64,000 bases of DNA from Paenibacillus sp. BJ-4 (GTDB lineage: Bacteria > Bacillota > Bacilli > Paenibacillales > Paenibacillaceae). The position numbers were made by a program, and so were the translations under genes. The stretch is from the NCBI RefSeq assembly GCF_020404765.1, contig NZ_JAIVEM010000030.1:1-64000 (forward strand), given 5' to 3'. Below, one piece after another: positions 1 to 8,105 of this stretch. Numbering within the stretch: the stretch's first letter is position 1; each line of letters opens with the position of its first letter. Below the pieces are notes generated by a model, which did not search any database, was not told the origin of the DNA, and saw only the letters and a program-made list of their open reading frames with translations.

Positions 1-16
1 CAAACTCTCCAATAAA
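1..16 (-). rRNA. 16S rRNA gene, 5' end only
   Basis: The reverse complement of the first bases reads TTTATTGGAGAGTTTG, the conserved 5' start of Bacillales 16S rRNA, which continues GATCCTGGCTCAG in this gene family. Only about 16 nt lie inside the window; the gene runs leftward out of it. The adjacent sequence is a typical rRNA leader, which supports the call. The exact mature 5' end is inferred by analogy with Bacillus 16S rRNA. Confidence 0.85.
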
Positions 17-480
17 GACCAACCGAAGTTGGTTATAGAAAGAGCGATTAGCTCATGTTGAAACTGACGAGATAAAATATCTCATTGTTGATTTTGCGAA
101 CAAAAACATTACTCACTCGTTGTTCAGTTTTCAAAGATCAAACATTTCCGACCATTTATTCGACCGGATTAATATCTTATCATATTTTAGTCGCCCATGC
201 TACTTGTAAATAATACCACATGAGATGATTCTCTATTTGTTGAAGTCAAGTAACTATTTAATTAAGCCAATCTTACGGCCGGACTAATAATATATCAATT
301 TGATCCGATAAAGTCTAGCTGTAAATAATACCAGGTTGTTCAAACTTAAAAAATCTTTGATCTTTTTTCAACCGTTTTGGTCAACACTTTATTGGCTGGA
401 TTAGCACTTTAACACGTACAGCAAATAAATTCTACATGGAATTTGTTCCTTTTTTCGTTTTCTATGAAGAAATAATCGGA
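17..480 (-). promoter_or_regulatory. rRNA operon leader and tandem promoter region
   Basis: Upstream of the 16S start on the minus strand lies the box CTTTGAAAACTGAAC (about 122-136 on the plus strand), the sequence commonly found ahead of rRNA genes in Paenibacillus and Bacillus and linked to antitermination and processing. Further upstream, related AT-rich units recur: TGTAAATAATACC occurs exactly at 205-217 and 320-332, and each copy is followed at higher coordinates by diverged sequence. One candidate minus-strand promoter is TTGATA, 17 nt, TAAGAT, read from about 295 down to 270. This fits tandem rRNA promoters. The promoter boxes are inference. Nothing coding was seen from 481 to 598. 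Confidence 0.6.
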
Positions 481-598
481 CTCTGTACAAGTCCAATCAT
501 TGGTGTTCTTTCAGCTTTATCGCCTTCGTAATGGCTGACGAAGATGGATTTGATGCAGGCTTTGCGAGATGATTAGTGTGGGTCCATTATCACATATG

Positions 599-637
599 AA
601 AAAAATTTAAGGGCGTCCTAATGGACACCCTTAAATT
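599..637 (-). terminator. Rho-independent terminator of the coat gene
   Basis: The arms 604-618 and 623-637 form a 15-bp stem with one wobble pair and a 4-nt loop. Read on the minus strand it is followed by a run of T (A-run 599-605 on plus). It lies downstream of the leftward CotF-like gene. Confidence 0.85.
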
Positions 638-758
638 CCATAATCCATTACTTTGAAAGCTTCTTGCCTAGACAAAACTTCAAGGCCACATATGTTCTTA
701 TCCCCCGACAATATTTATAGTGCAGCTGCATGCCGAAAAGAGAAACGGCACTTTAATT

Positions 759-1385
759 TTAGTGTTGAAGGTTACTAGGCATTTGCGGCTGAACCGGAGT
801 AGGAGCATAACCATTTTGCATTTGCTGCATGTCCTGCTGGGCAAGCTGCGGCACTTGATAAAAACCATGCTTATTTTGGTAAATCGAGATCTCATAAGCC
901 ATCTCAATACAATTTGGTAAAGAATCTGCAAGTACGCGGCGTACTACTGGATTTGTTGTTTCCATTGCTGCTGTTGTTTTCATTACAGCCCCCGCTTTTA
1001 CTGCATTTAGCATACTAAGGGATATGGTTTGATCAGAAATCTCACTTGCAGATTGCATAGGCTTTTTCGGTTGACTTGGTTTCATGCCGTAAGTAAAATC
1101 ATTACCTTGACTCATTTTATAGCTTTGTGTCGGTTTTGCAGGATCTTGCCCAGTTTTAAAGCATTCCAATGTGATGTTATATTCATCAGCCATAAATTGC
1201 TTCTGACGTTGCAATATATCCCGAAGCTCTGGGTCCTTTACGTGTTCACTCAGCATGGTATACATATCCATTGTATTGATTGATCCTGCCAATACTTCGT
1301 GGACATCAAACATCTCATGTCCGCCATGGTTCAGTTGTGGTGGAACAATACCTGTTTCAATGTTTTGATGGTTTTTCAGCTGCAT
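759..1385 (-). CDS. CotF-like spore coat protein
   Basis: The 208-residue protein belongs to the CotF family of spore coat proteins, which share a ferritin-like helical core. The core here covers roughly residues 25-170, with segments such as NTMDMYTMLSEHVKDPELR and the C-terminal half RRVLADSLPNCIEMAYEI, which resembles the family's repeated helical pair. The C-terminal tail is rich in Gln, Pro and Met, as in other coat proteins. Start: ATG preceded by AGGAGG at good spacing. It is monocistronic, with its own terminator at 599-637, and stands divergent from a second CotF-like gene that is frameshifted. Expression in the mother cell during sporulation is expected from the family; no clear sigma-K promoter was identified. 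Confidence 0.85.
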   Translation of the reverse strand: MQLKNHQNIETGIVPPQLNHGGHEMFDVHEVLAGSINTMDMYTMLSEHVKDPELRDILQRQKQFMADEYNITLECFKTGQDPAKPTQSYKMSQGNDFTYGMKPSQPKKPMQSASEISDQTISLSMLNAVKAGAVMKTTAAMETTNPVVRRVLADSLPNCIEMAYEISIYQNKHGFYQVPQLAQQDMQQMQNGYAPTPVQPQMPSNLQH

Positions 1386-1697
1386 CTTGTATTACCTCCT
1401 ATTGGTTTGGTTTTAATTATCAGTTTAGGGGGTTCCTTTAGTTCCTTAACTCTTTTACACATTGACTTGACATTGTAAAGAAGCTGCAAGAGATGGCTCC
1501 ATGTTTCGCTCTCTGGGGTTATTATTAATTTTATGAATCCAAGATATTCAGAATAAATTTTATTATTTCAATTTTGACGTTTAAAAACCTGTTGAATACC
1601 ACCTGTCTCAAATTGATGTGGAATACGTCCCTTTTACAGTAATCCTTATTATATGCGCCGTGCATAGGCTAATGCATAACATTTAGGAGGGATTTAA
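1386..1697. other. Intergenic region between divergent coat genes
   Basis: No coding signal is seen in these 312 bases. They must hold the promoters of both coat genes. CATAGGCTA at 1663-1671 matches the CATAnnnTA form of a sigma-K -10 box and sits just upstream of the rightward gene, but no matching -35 AC was found at the right distance, so it is only suggestive. A ribosome binding site AGGAGG lies at 1685-1690. Confidence 0.4.
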
Positions 1698-2158
1698 TTG
1701 TATACCTATGAACCAGATCGGAAAACGCAGCATCTAGCTTGGCATGAGACGCTAGAGATTCACGAATTAACGCCTTTCAGAGTAATCAGTTAACACATTT
1801 TAAAATGGTCGTGAGTGATGTAAAGAATCCAGAACAAAATTTAAAGGAGCTTCTTCATTATTATTCACTGGCGCCGGGTGGAATCAGAAATAGTGGAAAT
1901 AAATTGGATGTGACTACGTTTTACACCGGACAGTTGTTGGGATTTGCCAAAACATCTGTTCGTAGTTATTCAATTGGGATCACTGAAACTGCATCTCCAC
2001 AACTACGTGAAGTATTAAAAAAACAATTGAATAATGCCATCCAACTGCATGGTAAAGTGTTTTACTTTTTGCTGGAACGGGGACTTTATCCGTCCTATGA
2101 TCTTTCCAAGCTCCTCAATAACGATATTTCCATGGCAAATAAAGCGATATCTCTATAA
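1698..2158 (+). pseudogene. CotF-like spore coat protein, frameshifted
   Basis: A TTG codon at 1698 behind AGGAGG (1685-1690) opens a frame reading MYTYEPDRKTQHLAWHETLE..., typical of the N-terminus of short CotF-type coat proteins, but it stops after about 31 codons at 1793. The frame that continues, read as INAFQSNQLTHFKMVV through 1805 to the stop at 2158, supplies the rest of the family domain (SPQLREVLKKQLNNAIQLHG). The two overlap near 1763-1771, where restoring one A in GAATTAACGCC joins them into a protein of about 153 residues. If the lesion is real, only the 117-residue portion from ATG 1805 could be made, and it lacks a ribosome binding site. A sequencing error is the alternative. 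Confidence 0.75.
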
Positions 2159-2198
2159 TGTGATTAAGCCGATTCTTCCTTGCTTTTTCCATAATAAA

Positions 2199-2233
2199 AA
2201 GCCGCGGATCTTCACGTTACTAATCAGCGGCTT
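2199..2233 (-). terminator. Hairpin between convergent remnants
   Basis: AAGCCGC (2199-2205) pairs with GCGGCTT (2227-2233) across a 21-nt loop. The T-rich flank is on the minus strand, so it most likely ends the leftward SLH remnant. It could also serve the rightward coat gene. Confidence 0.5.
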
Positions 2234-2350
2234 AAAAATTTATTATCAAAAGCAAACCTTAAGGAGATACTCAAAACAACCGTTCCCCAGTAGAATACCG
2301 AGAGACGGCTGCTGATTAAAAGATGTCCTTTTAGTTCTGTCTACTTAACA

Positions 2351-2760
2351 TCACTTGCTTGTGGCTTCGTACAAACGCTGTAAAAGAGTAACTGCTTCAG
2401 CCCGTGTGACTAGCGCTTTTGGGCGAAGGTATCCTTTATCAGCGGTAAGGACGCCCATCTCGGTCAGGGTGTAGAATGCTTCTGCCTTTTGGTCCTGGAA
2501 ATCGCCATAAGAGTCTGGTTGGTATAATCCGTCTGAACGGAAGCAATCATCTAATCGGCTAAACTTAAACTTATGTATAACCAAATCGCGTTCACTCGAT
2601 GTAATCGTAATTTTTTTAAAACCTGTACAAGCGCGGGATTCTTGTGCAAGTTTTGTTTAATAATTTTCTCTTCGATACCAAAATCGAATTCTTTACCGAA
2701 GTCGCGTGGAAAGCGAAAGGGAATCGAGTCCTGATGGAATGAGCCGAAAGAGCAAAATTT
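2351..2760 (-). pseudogene. SLH-domain protein, C-terminal remnant
   Basis: The 77-residue reading frame starting at a TTG (2584) ends in a recognisable S-layer-homology domain: TEMGVLTADKGYLRPKA followed by TRAEAVTLLQRLYEA. This motif normally anchors surface proteins to cell-wall polysaccharide. Upstream codons continue in the same frame to a run of seven A residues on the minus strand (near 2614-2620), where the reading switches frame to NPALVQVLKK, preceded by FRFPRDFGKEFDFGIEEK. That upstream frame is closed by a TGA at 2761-2763. No start codon, signal peptide or second SLH repeat is visible. It looks like the 3' end of a lost surface protein with a homopolymer frameshift. The upstream part is not recognised. 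Confidence 0.6.
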
Positions 2761-2784
2761 TCACGTAGGCTGTAAAGAAACAGT

Positions 2785-2835
2785 AAAAAACACCCTGATC
2801 AAGGAATAAAAACAGTTGTCTTCCCGATCAGGGCG
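2785..2835 (-). terminator. Terminator of the long catabolic operon
   Basis: CACCCTGATC (2791-2800) pairs with GATCAGGGCG (2826-2835). On the minus strand the hairpin is followed by TTTTTT (A-run 2785-2790). It lies just downstream of the last gene of the leftward operon. Confidence 0.85.
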
Positions 2836-2876
2836 TTTCTAATGTGTACTATTAAGGTCATTGTCCCGTTCCTGGA

Positions 2877-4457
2877 TCACCAGCCGATGGCTGCTCCATC
2901 GCAGCGGGGGTCCGTGCCGCCGATCCGGAAGCCGCTGTCATCGATCAAAATAGCATGCGCGTGCCCCATGGCTCCGGCAAAATCCTCAACCGGTTTTACG
3001 GCGTGCCCGGCCAGCTTCAAACGCCGCTGCACTTCTTTATTAATCCGTCCTTCCAGTCTCAGCTCCTGCGTTTCTTCTCCCCATGTTCGACCCCACACCC
3101 AGCGCGGTTCATGCACGGCGGTCTGTGGGTCCATACCGTAATCGACCATGCGGGTTAGCAGCGCGGTCTGCGTCTGCGGCTGGCCTTCGCCTCCCTGGGT
3201 GCCGTATAAAATATACGGCTTCCCATTGCGACAGGCCATCGCCGGCATCAGTGTATGAAACGTTCTTTTGTCCGGTTCAAGCCTGTTCACATGCGAAGAA
3301 TCAAGGGAAAAGAAAGAGCCACGGTTCTGCAGCAGAATGCCAGTGTCTCCTCCTATCACGGCCGAGCCGAATTCAAAATACAGGCTTTGGATAAAGGAGA
3401 CGGCATTGCCCTCTCCGTCTACTACAGCCGCATATGCCGTATCATTGCCTACTGGCTGGGTATCCATCGGCAGGGATCGTTCCATATCGATGCAGGCTGC
3501 CAAATCCGCGGTGTAGGACTTGGACAGCAGACGGTCCAGAGGGATAGAGGAAAATCGTGGGTCTGTCAAATACCGGTTGCGGTCACGGAAGCTCAGCTTC
3601 AGCGCCTCCACAAGCAGGTGATAGTACTCATAGGAACCATGCTCTATACTACCCAAATCAAACTGTTCGAGAATATGAAGCGCCATGATGCCGGTGAATC
3701 CCTGTGAGCTCGGCGGAATCTGGTAAAGGTCAAGACCACGATAGCTCCCTTTGAGCGACTCCACCCATTCACCTCTGTGTCTCGCAAAATCCTCCAGCGT
3801 CAGCAGACCGCCCTGCTCCGCAAGTGAGCGAACAATCTCCTGGCCAACACTGCCTGAATAAAATACGTCCCGGCCGTGGTCCGCAATCTGCAGCAGGCTT
3901 CTTCCCAAAGCAGACTGCACAAAGCGGCTGCCCTGCTCCGGGACCTTTCCTCCGGGCAGATAGATGGCGGCCGTCTGCGGATAAGCCGCCAGCACCTCGA
4001 AACGCTCGGCCGTATTGACATGCTGGTCCGGCGACAGCGGGAACCCTTTCAGCGCATAACGGATCGCGGGCTCAAGCACCTCTGCCAGCGTCTTCGAGCC
4101 GTATTCCTGCAATATGGCATCCCAGCCGTCCACCATGCCCGGCACGGTAATGACGCTACGGGGTCCCCGCTGTGGGATGGCGGATTCGCCCGCAAAGCAG
4201 GCAGCTGTAACCCGGCTGCCCGAACGTCCACTCGCGTTATATGCCCTGACTTTTCCCTCTCTGGTGCTATAGGTCAGCCAAAAGGAATCGCCTCCCAGTC
4301 CCGTCATATGTGGGTATACGACGGCAAGACAGGCGCTCACCGCCACGGCGGCATCAAAGGCGTTGCCTCCCTGCTCCAAAATACGCGATCCGGCCACGCT
4401 TGCCAAATAATGGGGGCTGACAACCATCGTCTGTGTTCCTGTAATCGGTGCAACCAT
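2877..4457 (-). CDS. Gamma-glutamyltransferase-family Ntn hydrolase
   Basis: This is a 526-residue member of the gamma-glutamyltranspeptidase / cephalosporin acylase family. Such enzymes cleave themselves so that an internal Thr becomes the N-terminal nucleophile; they hydrolyse gamma-glutamyl or related acyl amides. The large-subunit motif GGNAFDAAVA and GMTGLGGDSF-like PHMTGLGGDSF lie near the N-terminus. The predicted cleavage site is GNDTAYAAVVD, with the Thr at about residue 340, and the oxyanion/substrate GG follows in SAVIGGDTGILLQNR. No signal peptide is seen, so it is probably cytoplasmic. Start: ATG 4457 was preferred over an upstream TTG (4493) because GTGGGGG precedes it. It is the last gene of the operon, 72 nt after the amidohydrolase. 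Its substrate is unknown; the family name should not be taken as proof of glutathione chemistry. Confidence 0.8.
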   Translation of the reverse strand: MVAPITGTQTMVVSPHYLASVAGSRILEQGGNAFDAAVAVSACLAVVYPHMTGLGGDSFWLTYSTREGKVRAYNASGRSGSRVTAACFAGESAIPQRGPRSVITVPGMVDGWDAILQEYGSKTLAEVLEPAIRYALKGFPLSPDQHVNTAERFEVLAAYPQTAAIYLPGGKVPEQGSRFVQSALGRSLLQIADHGRDVFYSGSVGQEIVRSLAEQGGLLTLEDFARHRGEWVESLKGSYRGLDLYQIPPSSQGFTGIMALHILEQFDLGSIEHGSYEYYHLLVEALKLSFRDRNRYLTDPRFSSIPLDRLLSKSYTADLAACIDMERSLPMDTQPVGNDTAYAAVVDGEGNAVSFIQSLYFEFGSAVIGGDTGILLQNRGSFFSLDSSHVNRLEPDKRTFHTLMPAMACRNGKPYILYGTQGGEGQPQTQTALLTRMVDYGMDPQTAVHEPRWVWGRTWGEETQELRLEGRINKEVQRRLKLAGHAVKPVEDFAGAMGHAHAILIDDSGFRIGGTDPRCDGAAIGW

Positions 4458-4529
4458 TATGCCCCCACTTCCTCTCCCCTTTATAACTGACAAATCAATT
4501 CTGTTAGATGAACATTACTTTATACGGCC

Positions 4530-5843
4530 TTACGCATATGCCTGAGCTGCATGCAGAGCGGACTGCCAACCGCCGCAGGCATACACCCAACGGCTCATTT
4601 TTGTGCCTGACAGCAGCTGCGTCATATCAGCCGCATCCGTTACAACAAAGTTGCAGGCATGCCCTTCTTCTATTCCGTACCCTTCGCAGCCTGTAATATC
4701 AGCAGGTATATCCGTGATCATCCGCAGCAGCTGTACTAAATCCCGTTCACTGCCCATATGGGCCGCATACGATGTGATTTGGGCGATCTGTATCAGATCC
4801 CCGCGGCCGAACGGATGGAACGGGTCTTGAATATTGTCGGAGGCCGCCGCCAGCGGAATGCCTTCCGCAAGCAGATCGCGAATTCGTGTTGTGCCCCGTC
4901 TTACCAGGCCACGATCTTCCCGTCCCTGAAGATACAGGTTCACCGCAGGCAGCGTTACCGCGTTAAGACCGGATTCCTTCATCTTCGCCATCACATGCTG
5001 TGCATCCTTTTCCGTCATCGCGGACAACGAGCACAGATGATCTGCCGTCACCCTGCCCTGATAACCGCAACAAATCGTATGATCTGCTATGCTCAGCACG
5101 GTTCTTTTTCCGGGATGGTCACTTTCATCCGCATGCAGATCAATGGGTACCCCGAAACGTTCCGCCAACCGGAAAACCCTGCCAATCTCCCCTTCAGGGT
5201 CGTCTGCCAGATGGGGGGCTCCACCCAGTACATCAATCCCCATCCGCAGCGCTTCCTCGACCGCCTCATCCGCAGCTTCTTGATTGCCGCGAAACGGAAC
5301 CATCAACGCATATTGGATCACCATACTGCCCTTTAGCTTCTCACGTACCTCCAAGGCTGCGTCAATTGTCCGAAAGGCCACCTCTCTCCCCAGATGAACA
5401 GGGAAGTCAAGGTGGCTCCTAATGGTCGTTGTCCCGTAGCTCAGTGCCATTCTGGCGGCCGTCAGCATGTGTTCCGCCACCTCCTCCTTGCTGAAGCTCT
5501 GTACGGCCTGGCTGTAATTATGAATGGCTTCCTGAAGCGTGCCGGATCGGTTTGGCACCTGCACGAGCGAAAAGGCTTTGTCCAGATGCATATGACAGTC
5601 GACCAATCCGGGAAGCATAATGCCACCTCGCAGATCGATGCAATCCACGTTCTCCAGCCGTTTCAAGTCCGATCCGGCCTGCTGCGGGGCAATCAGACGA
5701 GAAGCGCCGTTATCCTCCGTTTCAAGGAAATGGTCTTGCCGCCGGATGCTAACCCATTTTCCACCCTCCGCCTTTAGTTCGTACAGACAGGAGTCTTCCC
5801 GTTGCGGAAGGTGTACATTAATGAAATGTAGCCTTGTACTCAT
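4530..5843 (-). CDS. Cytosine-deaminase-like amidohydrolase
   Basis: This 437-residue metal-dependent hydrolase belongs to the amidohydrolase superfamily and is closest in motif pattern to cytosine deaminase (CodA). Visible metal and catalytic residues: H84 and H86 in DCHMHLDKAF, H237 with E240 in DLHADESD, H269 in TADHLCS, and D336 in SDNIQDPFHPFG. These correspond to the CodA residues that bind iron and protonate the pyrimidine. CodA-like relatives also deaminate isoguanine, creatinine or triazines, so the substrate cannot be read from sequence. Its ATG overlaps the cupin stop codon by ATGA, indicating translational coupling. In this operon a ring deamination or hydrolytic ring opening is the likely task. 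Confidence 0.8.
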   Translation of the reverse strand: MSTRLHFINVHLPQREDSCLYELKAEGGKWVSIRRQDHFLETEDNGASRLIAPQQAGSDLKRLENVDCIDLRGGIMLPGLVDCHMHLDKAFSLVQVPNRSGTLQEAIHNYSQAVQSFSKEEVAEHMLTAARMALSYGTTTIRSHLDFPVHLGREVAFRTIDAALEVREKLKGSMVIQYALMVPFRGNQEAADEAVEEALRMGIDVLGGAPHLADDPEGEIGRVFRLAERFGVPIDLHADESDHPGKRTVLSIADHTICCGYQGRVTADHLCSLSAMTEKDAQHVMAKMKESGLNAVTLPAVNLYLQGREDRGLVRRGTTRIRDLLAEGIPLAAASDNIQDPFHPFGRGDLIQIAQITSYAAHMGSERDLVQLLRMITDIPADITGCEGYGIEEGHACNFVVTDAADMTQLLSGTKMSRWVYACGGWQSALHAAQAYA

Positions 5844-6286
5844 TGCGCGGTAGCCAGCGCTTGAAGCACGGCCAGATCCTCCTCATCCAGCTCGACGACA
5901 GGACCCGCTTTGATCATATCCGAGAACAATTCGTCCGGTACCATGGTCGTCAGACAGTACAGGCGTGTGCTGCCCGTGTTGATAATATCGTGATGGTTGC
6001 CCGGCGGAATAATAATGAATGAGCCTTGACGGATCAGAGTCTCATATTCGCTGCCAACTTTGGCAATCCCCTCCCCTTTAAGCACATAAAAATATTCATA
6101 AGCTTCCCGGTGTTCATTGGATGGAGTTCTGCCTCCCACCTCGAAGATCTCCACAAATGAAGTGAAAGGTACCTGCTCCCTGTCGCACAGCAGTATGAAC
6201 TTGTTCGTATCCTTTATGGAAATTTTGTGGACGGGACAATTCTCAAAGTTACCAGCAACCAATCCTGGAATGTTCGCCATATACAT
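5840..6286 (-). CDS. Cupin-domain protein
   Basis: This is a small 148-residue single cupin. The conserved barrel segment runs over about residues 55-110, with EHREAYEYFYVLKGEG as cupin motif 1 (H and E metal-ligand positions) and IIPPGNHHDIINTG as motif 2. Such proteins may be isomerases, ring-modifying enzymes, or sensors; some act in ureide catabolism. It starts with ATG after a TGAGGT ribosome binding site and overlaps the next gene by four bases, so it is made together with the amidohydrolase. Specific activity is not assignable. Confidence 0.75.
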   Translation of the reverse strand: MYMANIPGLVAGNFENCPVHKISIKDTNKFILLCDREQVPFTSFVEIFEVGGRTPSNEHREAYEYFYVLKGEGIAKVGSEYETLIRQGSFIIIPPGNHHDIINTGSTRLYCLTTMVPDELFSDMIKAGPVVELDEEDLAVLQALATAQ

Positions 6287-6326
6287 TCAACCTCACTTTG
6301 ATGGATTTGAATTTATGCCTCGCTTT

Positions 6327-8009
6327 TCATCTTTTCACCGGTAGCTTCAAACAAGATATGTCCTGTTCTGTACTGCGAACAGCCGTGGTGGCAATCTTCA
6401 GCCCTCCTGTTCCCGTGCTGTTCGTCTCGCCCCTGACACCATTCGGATGCCGGGCGAACAACGGGAAGGCGCTGCCTGTCAATTCAAGCCGGACATACGT
6501 GCCTGCCGGCAGGGTGGCCGCCAAGGGACGCAGCCGGATCCGTGCCGTTCTCCATTCATTGGAGGCTTCTGCTCCTTCACTGCAGATTTCCGTACGGCCC
6601 ACGCTGAGCAGCCGGGCCGTTCCATTCTCGGATACGGTCGTCAGGACGGCCACTAGATCCGTCGGGCCTCCCAGTGTCTGGTACTGCACGGACAACTCCG
6701 GGCGCCCAAAAATCGGGATATCCTCTGCAAGCGGTCCTCCTGTATACACCAGAATCTCTTGCCGTTCCTGAATGGCAATGCGGTCGGACGGCAGATAAGA
6801 GTCCAGACGCATCGGCAGACGCGAGTCGTATACGAATACATCCGGCACAGCCGCCTCCACGTCTTCCTTACGCCTTTCGAGTCTTCCGCCTCCCGCAGCA
6901 CCGTTTGCCGGGGTCTGTGACCCCGATAGATAGAACCATTCGGACGGAGAGGGTTCATCCTCAAGTACAGAAGGCAGCTGTTCCGCTGTATGCCATTCAT
7001 GATTCAATTGGTCAAAATAACGGATCGGTAGTTCTCCAGACAATTCCGTGTCTTCCTTGCCCTTCAGCCAATAATCAAACCAGCGCAGCTGCTCCAGATG
7101 ATGACCACCGTCCGCCTGCTCGCCATGATCGATTCCGCCCGCCTTGCGCCCCCATGGAATGTGGGCCCACGGGCCGACAATGAGCCGATGAAAGCAATCC
7201 GACGTGGCAGTAGCTTGCAGAGCCTCGAACGACTGCAGCGTGCCCATTAGAAAACCGTCATACCAGCCCCCAATATGCAAAGCCGGCACCGGCTCCGCGA
7301 CGATCTCGTTGATCCAGTTCATCCGCTCCCAATATTCATCGTACGCTATATGATCGATCCAATCATAAAATGCGGGAAAGTATCGCTCCAGAATCGGATG
7401 TCTTTCATTCAGCGGCATTTTCCAGAGCATCTCCTCGGGGCTGCGCATAAACCGTGAGTATTGCTCGGCCGTCTCGAAGTCACCCGCCCTTTGCGCGGTG
7501 TCACGAGCCAGCTGGAAAGCCCACGGCAGATGATTGCCAAGTGCGAAGGAGCCATGCGGGTAAAATAAGCCGTGGTACATGTCTGCCGGGCACATGCTCG
7601 GGGCAATCGCCCTGAGCGCAGGCGGGTGAAGGGAAGCCGCAGCCCATTGTGTGAGCCCTTGATAAGAGAAACCGTACATGCCTACTTTCCCGGTCGAGCC
7701 GGGCAGACCTGCTGCCCATTCGATGGTATCAAACCCATCCTCTGCTTCCTGTACAAACGGATCAAATTCGCCTTCCGACTCTCCCCGTCCCCTGACATCC
7801 TGGATCACCACGATGTATCCCTTACTGGCATACCAGACGGGATGGGCATGCGTAACGGTAGAGGCAATCGACCGGCCGTAAGGCTGGCGCATCAGCAGCA
7901 CAGGATATTCTCCCGTCTCGTCAGGCATGTATATATCTGAATACAACGTTATACCGTCACGCATCGTGCAAGGAACCTGGCAGCGGATGACCACATTTCC
8001 AAATTTCAT
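6327..8009 (-). CDS. CocE/NonD-family alpha/beta hydrolase
   Basis: This 560-residue serine hydrolase belongs to the CocE / X-Pro dipeptidyl-peptidase (S15) family, whose members cleave esters, beta-lactam side chains or X-Pro peptides. The nucleophile is S115 in GMYGFSYQG, with the family's DVRGRGESEGEF segment just upstream. The acid lies in GGWYDGFL and the His in GPWAH. A C-terminal jelly-roll domain (about residues 330-550) contains the typical RLELTGSAFPLFARHPN segment. No signal peptide is seen, so it is cytoplasmic. Start ATG follows AAAGGAG. It sits between the FAD oxidase and the cupin, 40 nt from the latter. In this context an amide or ester side chain of the imported compound is a plausible substrate. 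Confidence 0.8.
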   Translation of the reverse strand: MKFGNVVIRCQVPCTMRDGITLYSDIYMPDETGEYPVLLMRQPYGRSIASTVTHAHPVWYASKGYIVVIQDVRGRGESEGEFDPFVQEAEDGFDTIEWAAGLPGSTGKVGMYGFSYQGLTQWAAASLHPPALRAIAPSMCPADMYHGLFYPHGSFALGNHLPWAFQLARDTAQRAGDFETAEQYSRFMRSPEEMLWKMPLNERHPILERYFPAFYDWIDHIAYDEYWERMNWINEIVAEPVPALHIGGWYDGFLMGTLQSFEALQATATSDCFHRLIVGPWAHIPWGRKAGGIDHGEQADGGHHLEQLRWFDYWLKGKEDTELSGELPIRYFDQLNHEWHTAEQLPSVLEDEPSPSEWFYLSGSQTPANGAAGGGRLERRKEDVEAAVPDVFVYDSRLPMRLDSYLPSDRIAIQERQEILVYTGGPLAEDIPIFGRPELSVQYQTLGGPTDLVAVLTTVSENGTARLLSVGRTEICSEGAEASNEWRTARIRLRPLAATLPAGTYVRLELTGSAFPLFARHPNGVRGETNSTGTGGLKIATTAVRSTEQDISCLKLPVKR

Positions 8010-8105
8010 GCGACTCGCTCCTTTGCTGTAGATACGGATTTACTATAAAAATCCGTATGGTACGCTAGCTGCTGCTGTGTGGGCCAATCCCCCGTCACCC
8101 GTTGA

